In this document: positions 1-10,500 of the stretch, one piece after another
Numbering within the stretch: position 1 is the stretch's first letter
Layout: the number at the start of each line of letters is the position of its first letter
Source: Balanoglossus misakiensis
Taxonomy: Eukaryota > Hemichordata
Length of the DNA: 64,000 nucleotides
Assembly: GCA_040954595.2 (NCBI GenBank)
Contig: CM082598.2
Span: 1,426,001 to 1,490,000 of the forward strand
Direction of reading: 5' to 3'
The notes under the pieces: generated by a model
The model's database searches: none
What the model was told of the DNA's origin: nothing
Seen by the model: the letters and a program-made list of their open reading frames with translations, nothing else
Program-made: the position numbers and the translations under genes

Positions 1-2842
1 AAGAACAAAGAAGTACACTCTGGGGATAAAGTAACAGTATGCAACTAAGATCACATTCAGAGAATCAAATCGACCCATCCAGTGACCTTCACCTGAAATG
101 ACCCTCGCATGTTTCACGATGTGACCTTACACGTACAACCGTTAAAATGTTCTTTGCATGATAGAAGTATCCTCACGGCATCTGCTCAAGATCTAGATTT
201 TATTGAGTGTACGTTCGCTGTTTTCTACAGTGCTCAATCTGCTTGCATGTGACAGTTGTCAATGTCAGACAATTTACATATTGACAATTAAGTATTATGG
301 GTAATTCCCCTTTGGGTGATGATGAACTCTTGATAAGTTCACAAGTTTTCAAGTCAGTCTCGCTTTGCTGTGCCGTGCTTTGTCCAGACAAGTCTGGGTA
401 AAGCTGAAAGTAATATGAGATCTGCTGCAAGCCAGAGTCAGAGACAAGCCATGGTGCTGATTTACTGCCATCTGACAGATTGTTTCGTGGTGACGCAAAC
501 ACAATTGGGATTACACCATATGCTTCTACCCTTGTGGCCAGCCAATGTGTGTATCATTCATGAGTTCAGAACATATTGCTACAGCCATGAACAATGTGTG
601 ATCATGTAAATATCCAGCAATATGCTTTGAACAGAAAAAAAATCTATTTCTGTACATTATCAATGCCATTACATATACATAACAATGCTTTCGGACTGTG
701 TGCATGAAATTCTCACTTTAGTTTGCCTGTTATCAATACTAGGAGCCAAGAGTACTTCATCATCCATTTAGCAAACATCTTGACTTGTAAACTGATTAAT
801 ATCTATATGTTACTTCCCACTGATCTCTTGATCCCTTTATTACAATGGTTTGGTCCAAAACCATTGTTTTCTATGAAGATGGACCTGGGAAATGGGGGTG
901 GAAGGGTCAAGTAGCAAGTAGCAGGAATTCCCCCGATGGGGAATTTTGAAAGGGGAGGGGGTTAAATAATTAGTTTATAGTGAACTACCTCACTGTAATA
1001 GATTGAGCAATGTGTAGCTGTTGATAATGCTACATTTCATCATAGGCCACACAAGAAAATTTTAATAAGATATCGCCAACTGTCTCGAGGAGGGGGCGTG
1101 GCAACAATTGACAATTTATTTGAAGGGGCATGAAGGTTCTTAACTTAATTATTATTGGGATAAAGTTTGAATACACGAAGCCACAGTCATGGCAGTGATG
1201 AGCATGTTCGTTTCATTCAGCTGTTCAAACGAATGTGCCAGTCATTACACAAACTGACCTACTTCGACCGCTCTCCCGAAACCAACGTAAACATTGATGA
1301 ATACAGGGTTTATAGCGTTTATTTTCTGTGGAAGACAGTAAGCCTTTTTTCAGCTACTGGTATTCTGTACAAAGGAGACTTTCATGCTTTCTGGTACACG
1401 TACACACGCGAGTTCGAATACAGACAACACACCATAGCTTGGTGTAATTAGATCCACTGTAGACAGGGTGGGTCTCTATATGTTTCCAAAAAGCGGCGAC
1501 CGCTTATTGCGTCATGCATATGGTAATCGACGATACCAAATTTGTACATGTACCCATCAGGCTGTGCCGAGCAATACCCCCTGCCGAATGTACAACAATT
1601 CTTCCAGTTGTGATAATTATCACGTTTCTTTCACACCTTTTTCAAAACACGTACTGCCTACTGGTCACTTAACACTTACCTACAGCCGACTGTTAAATTC
1701 GTGTGCTTCGCGGATACAAGCCGGTGGACGATCCATCAGACGTCAGCCGTGATCAAAACTAGCTATTATCACCAGTCTCTTGAAAAAAATAAATGAAGAA
1801 TAACGGCACATGCAGAGTCTTAAATTTCCACACGAACGATTACAGACTACCTTAAATAGCGGCCATTTTCCTCATTTGCATATCAAAATATGAGTCATTC
1901 GCTGTGTTGTGTAATTCGATATTTCGTCGGTGGTGGCGCTCGCCATTGCCTGCTACCTGAATTACCCTACCTTTCGTTTGTTTTTAAGTTGTTCAAACTC
2001 TGTTTATTGTTACGAAAGAAAGCCTTTTTAAAGCCATTTATGTTATTTGTCAGTTTTGTATTTATTAATGTCTCCTCAGTGATAAAAGAAAAGGGTGAGC
2101 GCGTTAACTGTAACGGCAGGTGAGCTTCCAAAGTTCACGAGCGCGCCACTTTGTGAGTGAAGTCCCGTGCCCTTTTAAGGTGATCGTCGTACAGATACAT
2201 GCGATTTATTTGTTTGTCCTAAACTAAAAGATTACATTTACAGAAATTTCCAAATTTGGAGGTATTGATAAAAGAACTTGTACAAAAACAAGTTCTGGCT
2301 GCAATAACTACACTATATTTGGTAAAGTTCGTATGTATATGAGGGAATCATCAGGCGATCAGGAAAAATGACGTGATGAAAATTCGTCGTGTTGTCTACA
2401 CCGATCCTTCACGAATATATCTACGACCTTTCCATATGATGATGTCATCACCTTCCCAGCTGTTTTCTTCGACAAACTTCGCCAGCATTTGCTTGCTGAA
2501 CTCAATAGCTGCGACAAGAAAAGTCAGTTTCACCCGATTGTTCATTCCTTGGTACGGTTTTATATTCGTTTAATGGCGTTTCATCCGTATCAACCAGTAG
2601 CCGTGCATTTGATTAAGTAGTTATCTACAGTATGGAGGTCAACGGTAACTGGCCCCGACATGAAACGTGTACTACCTGATAAGCTGAGAAACAAACATGG
2701 ACTTTGAAATGTCAATAAAGTTTCTGCCGAATAGGTAACTTCCGCAGAACAGAGCACTTCCGTAAAAAAAAGCCAATGATACAGCAACGTCGCCCATTGT
2801 TGAAAATAATAGTTTTGGCAAAAAAACTGCAAATTTACTGAC
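1..2842. other. Non-coding stretch, nothing recognised
   Basis: Only short open frames without recognisable domains occur here on either strand. The minus strand at about 2590-2840 may still hold 3' exons of the coiled-coil gene: after a possible acceptor at about 2732 a 48-base segment stays open and ends at a donor-like GTAGTA, keeping the phase-1 pattern of the exons before it. The case is too weak to call. A GC hairpin lies at 926-945. Confidence 0.5.
926..945. repeat. Perfect 8-bp hairpin
   Basis: AATTCCCC and GGGGAATT flank a four-base loop CGAT. It lies in GC-richer sequence with no gene assigned. It may be a chance palindrome or the remnant of a small inverted-repeat element; function unknown. 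Confidence 0.5.
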
Positions 2843-2887
2843 CTCGTTGTCTGTCACAGGCGTGGATGCCGAGTACATAAGCAAATC
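2843..2887 (-). CDS. Possible small exon 6 of the coiled-coil gene
   Basis: Acceptor TTACTTTTAG|GATT and donor GAG|GTCAGT bound 45 bases, again symmetric phase 1, encoding a Cys-containing 15-residue segment. The phase match supports it; short length and lack of homology weaken it. Confidence 0.3.
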
Positions 2888-3380
2888 CTAAAAGTAAATC
2901 TTCAATGGCGTTGTGAGAATAGGCAAATGAATGACTGTACGATTCCAATCCTGTAGGTGAAACAGTGTATTTTATAGTGAGAAAAGTTTGTTTTTTGGGG
3001 GGATGACGGGATTGGGGATGTCAACCATCCTCCCTCACTCCGATCGAGGTAATTCCTGAATAAACTGAGCTCGCCTTCAGATCAGAACTAGTACGCGTGA
3101 CTGAGGTGTGTCAACATATAATTATTCTTAATATTTTGGTCTCAGTTGATATCTTCAACTCTTGAAGAAATTGTGTACCGAGCTTGCGACCCCGATAGTT
3201 ACACGAGAACATTTTGTATCAAACTTACTCGCTTGACTTTCTTGGAAATGAAGAGCGATGTTTAATCTTTCGTTCTCCTCTCTCAACGCTTGAATCTTTT
3301 GGCCCAAGTCTTCTAAAATACGTTTACTCATGGCTATGAAAATAAACATAACATCATAGGAGTGTGATGGACGCATGGAC

Positions 3381-3417
<37 letters not shown>

Positions 3418-4534
3418 CACAGACACACAGATAGACAGACAGACAGACCGATATTGCCACGGTTCAGTTGGTCGACGTCGATGAGAAAAGAAATTACTCA
3501 ATAATGAAGGACGAAAGTGCTTACTTTGCTGCCTGGAAAATTCATTATCATCATTCTTAGCAGGAAGGAAATACCCTGGCCTGTCTTGGATGTCATCATA
3601 CTTGGTCTTCTGTGACGTTCTCTGCATATCATCTACGATGCTTGCAACACCTATCACAAAATTAAAATAAGTAAATTTTACAATTTTACACTGTCGAATA
3701 TTCCTCTCTCTCAGTCTCTCCCCTCTCTCTTTCTTTCTTTCCCTCTCTCTATATACTTAGTCACTTTCTTGCAAACAGACCTGGATGTCATGCTTCAAAA
3801 TGTTCATAAAATACTTCTTACGCTGTCTCTTGTCCTGAAAAGCTCTGTTCACATCTCTTCTTGTGGTGAGAGCTCGCAATACTTGGAGTTCATATTGAAT
3901 TGTTCGTACTGCAGTCACGGCTTCGGCCTGAAACGGGGACAAGACAAGTGACACCAGAAGTATCGTGGTTTTGTTCTATGTCAGCCTAATATCGCCATCT
4001 ACGTTTTGGTTATAAGTAAAAGCTCGCATGTTGGCTTCCATTTTTCCTATAAGTAACAAAACGACAAATCTTTTTCTCAAAGTCGTAACAAATGGGATTC
4101 AAGACCGACAAAAAAATTACACGGGCCCGTCACACAAACTTTTGATGCGACTGGCTTGCAATCAAATATAAAACTGTCTCACTCACAAGTTGTGTTTTTA
4201 GTTTCTTGTATTGTCTCCTGGTATACAGTAGACTGTGAACGTGTTTTGAATTCACGCGTGTCTGTGTTCCTGTTGAGCGTCCATCCTCTCGATCGAGTAG
4301 AATCTCTTCATTACTATTTGTACCACTGCGTTTTGAAGACGCGTTTGCCACTGGCGTGATCGGCGACGATTTGCTCCGGAACATTTCTCGTCCTTGCTAA
4401 GTCCTGAGCAGGCAGCGGTCAGTGTCAACTACCGGGGATGAAAAAGCGAATTTGTAAAGACGAAGTTTTGGATCTGTCAAATAATGCAAACATGCATGTC
4501 ACTACAAACTAGAACCTTCGAATAAACTTACCAT
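2843..4534 (-). CDS. Unrecognised coiled-coil protein gene, multi-exon, 3' end unresolved
   Basis: I do not recognise the family. Exons in transcript order: 4534-4532 (ATG only, at the end of a leader exon with donor CATG|GTAAGT), 4396-4187, 3927-3822, 3650-3525, 3333-3229 and possibly 2887-2843; phases agree at every junction and give at least 198 residues. The N-terminal third is basic and rich in Ser and Thr with many charged residues. The middle is helical and charged (for example YELQVLRAL). Residues about 149-183 form a coiled coil with heptad leucines (ILEDLGQKIQALREENERLN). No signal peptide or confident membrane segment is visible in these exons. The protein could be a cytoskeletal or ciliary component; that is a guess from composition. 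The 3' end may extend below position 2843. The gene ends 2 kb downstream of synaptotagmin gene 1 on the same strand, with its own promoter region near 4.7 kb. The alternative start is the ATG at 4384-4382. Confidence 0.6.
3229..3333 (-). CDS. Coiled-coil gene, exon 5 (heptad region)
   Basis: Acceptor TTTTCATAG|CC, donor GCGA|GTAAGT, 105 bases, symmetric phase 1. The encoded helix has leucine or isoleucine at heptad spacing and alternating charges (RILEDLGQKIQALREENERL), the clearest structural signal in this gene. Confidence 0.65.
3378..3449. repeat. (GACA)n microsatellite
   Basis: Tandem GACA/GATA/CACA units. It sits in the intron between exons 4 and 5 of the coiled-coil gene, where the sense RNA reads (UGUC)n about 45 bases before the exon 5 acceptor. 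Predicted reading frames through it (SVCLSVCLS...) are low-complexity artefacts. Confidence 0.9.
3525..3650 (-). CDS. Coiled-coil gene, exon 4
   Basis: Acceptor GTGATAG|GTG, donor CAAA|GTAAGC, 126 bases, symmetric phase 1. It encodes a polar segment (VASIVDDMQRTSQK...DRPGYFLPAKNDD), probably a linker before the coiled coil. Confidence 0.55.
3703..3753. repeat. CT-rich low-complexity tract
   Basis: CTCTCTC/TTTCTTTC sequence in the intron between exons 3 and 4 of the coiled-coil gene. On the sense (minus) strand it is GA-rich, so it is not a polypyrimidine tract for that gene. Confidence 0.8.
3822..3927 (-). CDS. Coiled-coil gene, exon 3 with two possible donors
   Basis: Acceptor CCCGTTTCAG|GCC. 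The donor AGC|GTAAGA at 3822 gives phase 1 and joins exon 4 in frame (KRQ-R-VASIVDD). A second donor-like site CAG|GTCTGT at 3781 lengthens the exon to 147 bases, but in phase 0 it runs into a stop soon after the next acceptor. The longer form would end the protein early, so it is either not used or yields a short isoform. Confidence 0.55.
4187..4396 (-). CDS. Coiled-coil gene, exon 2
   Basis: Acceptor CTTAG|CAAGG, donor CTT|GTGAGT, 70 codons, phase 0 to 0. It encodes the Ser/Thr-rich, basic N-terminal region beginning QGREMFRSKSS and ending YTRRQYKKLKTQL. Confidence 0.6.
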
Positions 4535-4665
4535 GGCAACGATTGTCTACGCGTTTCCAAGGTTCCCGTTGGATTCGAATGACAGCATGTGGGCGCCACC
4601 AGCGGTGGAAACTGCGATATACTCAAAGTTGCAACTGCTCGATCTTCGCTCATATTTGCTTCAAA
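4532..4665 (-). promoter_or_regulatory. Probable leader exon of the coiled-coil gene with start codon at the splice edge
   Basis: On the minus strand this block is GC-richer than its surroundings and ends in a strong donor (CCATG|GTAAGTTT). The last three exon bases are ATG in a good context (TTGCCATGG), and translation from it runs in phase through the next exon. A second frame starts at an ATG about 45 codons upstream (MSEDRAV...), but it leaves phase 2, which fits no acceptor of the next exon without a stop. The upper boundary is approximate. The motif GTTGCCATGGTAAG at the edge is one base off an RFX X-box palindrome. Confidence 0.4.
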
Positions 4666-4669
4666 GTGG

Positions 4670-6540
4670 TCATAACGGACAGAAAAAAATGTTTAACGTT
4701 TTAATAGACTTCAACATTTATCATATTATGCCCATACATACCCAGATTCAACTTAAAAATATATACCACCAAGCTACATGAGTGACAACAATGACACATT
4801 GAAATTTTAACATAATATACCATAACTTGTATTTTGACCATTTTCGCTTCTGTACACCTATTTACAATGTAAAATATCCACACATTTACGGTCATAAAAT
4901 ATGATATGCTATTACAACTACAACTCACAGCCGACAGGGCAATAACAGATGATTGTATCTTGGCTAATCATAATTCTACCTTGGTAGATTTTGTAAATGA
5001 TTCACATTCGTAAAGGCATTAAAATAATAAATAATTTGTATGTGGACGAATAAAACTATAAGCGTATTCAATATGGAGTAATGATCATCAATATATTCTT
5101 TGATGTATGCTTAAAATAAAATATTGTGTTATGTAAGTTTGACATTTGATACATGTATCCATATTTAGGATGTAGAGAAATCAGTATTTGACCAGACCAG
5201 AAAGGCCAGCAGGTTGATTTGACGACATGAAAAGTGTCATTTTATCATGAAATGCAAGGAACAGTTTATAATCTATTCACAACTGTCTTCATATCATGTC
5301 ACTTTAACCATAACATCATTGGATCTATGATCGAATTAACTCAAGTCAACAACGATGAGTTATATTAAGTTATAACATGAAAAACAAAACACTTGGCATA
5401 TATCATACATCATACACAGTATTATATAAGTTATATGTATGTCTTCATATAATATTGGTCCCAGTTTTGTAAATTACATGGCTAAGTGATACCATTATTG
5501 CTTGATTAAAATATAAAATCATAAATGATTTTGTGCGATAACACTGAGAATGTGCAATACCTTTACGTGTATTTGTTTGAAAATCCCTCAGACAGAGTAA
5601 ATTTATATTTAACATCAAGCCTTAATATCTGTGAACGAGCTTGAGCAAAAAACATCTGAAAATGACTTTGCTAAATGTGATCGGCATATTTTGAAAACTT
5701 ATAATAATAAGCTTACATATTGTAAGCGCTACTCCTCAGAAAATGTTGCATTTTAGACAAAATGATCAATGGTTATTAAATTTGTGTTTCAGGCGTCTCA
5801 AATTTAACACAGCACTTACATATGGCAGTTTTAACAGCTATTATAACAGTTATTGCCATATGCGAACAGTATATGTAGCATTTTTAATCTGCTTTTTGCA
5901 TCACTCTACATTGAGTAATAAGCTATATGATGACACATTGAAATTTTCTTAACTTACAAACGCAATCATAATTTTCCATTAAGACATTCATATGATTATT
6001 GTTATACACATCACTATGCTTCATCTGGAACGTTACGGCAAAAATATCACCTGACTCATCAGGCTGCAAGTTTACTTTACATTGCTATGAAGTGACGATG
6101 ATAGTTCTGATGTGGAATGTATATGGCTTCCATATGTTAGCAATTGGTCCTTCTAGAATAGGTGACACCAAATAAAAACTGTTGTTGATTATGACGAAAC
6201 TTCGTATTAAACAATGTATTAAACCACAAACCTATCAAAACTAAACCTTTTCTGTTTGTAAGAACCATTCAAATTCGCCAGTCTCTTGAGTTTGACAAGC
6301 TTTGTTATATCTACCCTGATTACATTGCAACCAAGTTGTATTCTTGGCAGACTTATCTGAGATTCTAATCTACCGGCGAGGTTAGGTTCGTCAAAAGGAT
6401 CTGCTTCCTATAACACCGAAACCACTACCTCCAATCACGCGTTTTGGACCCTCTAAGTAACCTTTCTCTACAGAGAATAGAACCAGCGGTCTCCGTCAAT
6501 ATTTGAGTAAACCTTGCAGACATTGAACGTCCCGGTTAGT
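4670..6540. other. Intergenic, AT-rich; includes the 3' UTR of synaptotagmin gene 1
   Basis: No coding signal on either strand. The part just below 6541 must contain the 3' UTR of gene 1 (minus strand); no textbook AATAAA signal stands out close to the stop on that strand, and an ATTAAA variant occurs near 5883. The lower part upstream of about 4700 contains the presumed promoter of the coiled-coil gene. Confidence 0.5.
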
Positions 6541-6696
6541 TCACTCTTGAAGGGTGTGCCACATTGCAGTGGGTTTCCTTTGCGCATGCAGCATGTCGTT
6601 CCAGTGTTCGTGTCCTGTGCCATCAAACTCCGGTCCAATGTCACACTTTCCGATAATCTCGCTGTGCCCAAGAAGATCATAGTCAACCACTGTGAC
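6541..6696 (-). CDS. Synaptotagmin gene 1, terminal exon
   Basis: Acceptor TATTGATAG|GTC; stop TGA at 6543-6541. It encodes loop 3 ([16 protein letters not shown]) and the C-terminal HWNDML...[12 protein letters not shown], where the WHTL motif is the usual synaptotagmin ending. Confidence 0.93.
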   Translation of the reverse strand, partial: VTVVDYDLLGHSEIIGKCDIGPEFDGTGHEHWNDMLHAQRKPTAMWHTLQE

Positions 6697-7515
6697 CTAT
6701 CAATAGAAAACGAGGAAGACCAAACCAAAATGATAGACATCTCCTTTACAAAAGCAACACAATGATTGTTGGAGAGTTTGTTAGACCCACTGAACAAGGG
6801 TTGAACCTTAATGCGCATGCATGCATACTGGGTGATATGCTTTATTTCCAATGATCTCGGACATAGCATTCATACTTTGACTATCATTGCAAATGTTTAA
6901 GTCTTCAATGATACAATTTCGCTCATTTTGATAGAGTCAGGATGTCTCACCTCGAGACTCGTGTGTTTTAAACTCTCAGTCGGAATGTTGAAAACCAGCG
7001 CTTCATTCCACACGGGGTTTCGATTATTCTTCCGTACGGCCGTCTTCTTCTTTTTAATCCTTTTCCCGTTTTGTAACAGCGAAACTTTGACGTACGGATC
7101 TGGTAAAGAAACATGAACACCACCAAATATTTCAGTCAGATATACCCAAGATCAAGTCTACATTTCACTCAGACCACAAGTCAACTTTGGCCAATTGGAA
7201 GCATATCTATCAGTGATCAATAATTGACTGATTTTAAGATGGTTCTTCTTACAATTTTCAGTCTGTGTGACGGTTAGATGTGTCCTTTTCGTGGCTAGCA
7301 TTTACCTGAACTTCCGTTAATGTCCATGGCTTTTAAGTTCCTCGCTTTCATGATGACTACTGTCAGTCTCTCTGCAGTCGGTAGATAACTCAGCGAAAAT
7401 AACAAGTCTCCCAGCTCTGCTTGTTTCTATAGTAACAAAATAGATGGCATGTAACAACGGCAATGATGATGGTGTTGTTGATGATGATGGTGATGGTGAT
7501 GGTGATGATGATGAA

Positions 7516-7556
<41 letters not shown>

Positions 7557-10500
7557 CGATGAAGATGGTGATGATGATGATGATGACGATGAAGATGGTG
7601 ATGATGATGATGATGATGATGATGATGACGATGAAGATGATGATGAGGATGAGGAGGAGGAGGAGGAGGAGGAGTTGTCGGAGTTGGAGGAGTTGGAGGA
7701 GGAGGAGGAGGAGGAGGAGGAGTTGGAGGAGTTGGAGGAGGAGGAGGAGGAGGAGGAGGAGGAGTTGGAGGAGGAGGAGGAGGAGGAGGAGTTGGAGGAG
7801 TTGGAGGAGGAGGAGGAGGAGGAGGAGGAGTTGGAGGAGTTGGAGGAGGAGGAGGAGGAGGAGGCTGAGGAGGAGGAGGAGGAGGAGGAGGAGTTGGAGG
7901 AGGAGGAGGAGGAGGCTGAGGAGGAGGAGGAGGAGGAGGAGGAGGAGGAGGAGGAGGAGGAGGAGGAGGAGGAGGAGGAGTTGGAGGAGGAGGAGGAGGA
8001 GGAGGAGGAGGAGGAGGAGGAGGAGGAGGAGGAGGAGGAGGAGGAGGCTGATCTGAGTTCCCTGTCCTGTTCTGTCGCTTCATTCACGACAAGTGCTAGA
8101 AGAAATCAGCTAATTCTGAACAGTTTCTTACCACAGTGCAAGGCTGCAAATCACACCACACATCAACTTCTCGTGAAACGTCAATTTCTCTGAGAATAAC
8201 TTTCACTTCACCAATGACATCATGGCGAGAGAACTTGTCAAAGTCATAGACAGTGAAGTAAAGCGTCTTGGTCTGTAACTCATCGTATGTGGTCGGAAAT
8301 TTAAATGTCTCGTTGAACATTGGGTTCAAAGTTCGTCTCTGTAAAGTAAGAAATAAATGGCACACTGTTACAGCAAGATTACTGTGTCACATCAGAAGTA
8401 AATCTATAACAGGATACGAAATGAAGGTCATATTTTACTGTGTGAATAAAACTCAATAAAATTCAATAATCATATTCAAATATCCCAACCTGCACTAGCG
8501 TTTGACGTAATTTTCTGTCTTCATCAGGAATAAGAAACACTTTCACATATGGGTCACTAGAGCCTCCAAAATCCATCTTTGGTAAATTTTCAGCTGTGAT
8601 AGTGTATGACAAAAATTGTTAACATAAAACACCATAATATTTGCATGTGTGTTTCATAATTAAACTCATTAATTCATCAACGTGAGTTCCAAGTGAGGCT
8701 GCGGGCGATGTATACTATAGGCAAATAGACTTAAAGGGAGGCAAACAGACATACAGCCAACTAACTAACCAGACAGACCAGCAGACAGACAATAAACTAA
8801 ACACAGAGACAGACAGACAGAAAGACAGACAGAGACTGCACTCTTACCCTGAATGACATCAACGGTGAGATCAGATTTGTCAAAATCATACTTGAGTTTG
8901 AAGTGAAGCTTTCCAAGTTTCTTGACTTTCCCTTGCCTTTCGTTTTGCATGACAACAATGTCATTGCTCTTGGCATACAAGTCAGGCTTGACAGCCCCAA
9001 TTTCAGATTCAAAGAGTCCATTTGTTGACTCGCTGCTGACGCTCCCTTGCTCTGAATCAGAACCAGCGTTTGAAGCTGCTGGTGATGGCGGCCCAGCAGC
9101 TCTGTTGGGTGGTTGCACTTTCACTTTTTCTTTTGGAATGAAGAATTCCTATAAGGCAAGATATCAATAAATAAAGAGAATGAAAGTAAAATATAACGAT
9201 ACATAGTTTTGCGATAATCCAACACAATAGAAAGAATGTAGAAAAAAGACAGTCTGGACAGGAGTGCAAAATGAGTTGTAGTTATTAGATAAACTATGAC
9301 CTGGTGTCCTTGGAAGTGCATGCACTTATTACAATCTGACGTGTTAATTAATCGGTGGTGATGACAAACGGTAGGCACTATCAAGATTTCCTGCGAGCAA
9401 AATATTGATTTCCTGCAAACTGATGGTAGTTCCGATAACACAAATTCTGGGAATAGAGTGGTTGCGTGGGTAGGATAGAGCAGTTCAATAGTTGTTATAA
9501 TCTCAAGTGTCTCAAGAAGGAGGTGAAATTTGGCAAATTAACACGCAAAGCAATGTTTTATGTCTATCTGTATGTCTATCTGTATGTAATTGCGTGTGTG
9601 TGTGTGTGTGTGTAGCTCAAATTAATGTTTAATAGCTATCGTCCTTCTGAAGAATGGAACTGTTCTTGTTTATACCTGCCATAAAATAATATTAATTTTG
9701 ACTATCTACCTCCTAAAGCCAAAAGACTGATTATATAAAGTCATTGTCTCTGTTTACGTTGGTTATTATCAGTATTGTTCAGAATAGTCAATATTATGAC
9801 AGAGTTTAAATTACCACAGGGGTGGCCTTACATTTGAGTAGACACTAGTGAATTCAAGACAGACAGCACTTTGCTATGTACCTATCCATCTGGGATAACC
9901 TTTGTCCTAGATAGAAATTAGATTACTTACAAACAGCGGCCTTCTTTTTAATGGTGTGAACTTAAATTAAAGGAAATCCGCGTAATAGAGACCATAAAAT
10001 GTTATCTTGAGGTCATTACTTGTAACATTTTTATTTTTCAATAACTTTATTGCCCGTTTCTCTCTTAAAATCGCTTGCTTTTAAAGTATGAGTTCCTGTT
10101 TGTGGGATATTTTAATGTTCCTATTTAGGTTTCCAAGATCTTTAATTGTCCTTATTAATGTTTGCTCGATGTACAAAATAAGGACGAATTTGTTGGATTT
10201 TTAGGAGAAGTTTGAATTACTGAGGGTCTCCTAAATTCACTTTCAGAAGATCAAATCTTCAGCACCGACGCTTGTATATACTAGCTATTACCAGAGCTGT
10301 GGCACCATTTAGGCAATGGTGCGCATGTTGTGTTAGATTATCAGTTTGGACACTATTCCCTCAGCAAATTGAATATATTGGGAGCACACATTTATATGCA
10401 AGGATGTGGTGAAAGGGAGACTTCTCGCGTCTAGCTTGGATAACTAACTTGTGATAGTGAAAACGGTGAACGCAATGACCAGATCACACATTAATGTGGA

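Noticed and set aside
3155-3657. Frames reading SVCLSVCLS repeats as possible secreted peptides
   Set aside because: They are translations of the (GACA)n microsatellite; the real exons end before it at GTAAGC and begin after it at an AG acceptor.
4533-4781. Plus-strand 82-codon frame starting MATIVYAF
   Set aside because: It is antisense to the leader exon of the coiled-coil gene, and its second half is AT-rich sequence without protein character.
6514-6765. Plus-strand 83-codon frame
   Set aside because: It is the complement of the terminal C2B exon of gene 1, which is certain from the loop 3 and WHTLQE motifs.
7317-8193. Long poly-Ser, poly-Pro, poly-Asp/Glu and poly-Arg reading frames on both strands
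   Set aside because: They are produced by the trinucleotide array, which lies in an intron of synaptotagmin gene 1 flanked by well-supported exons.
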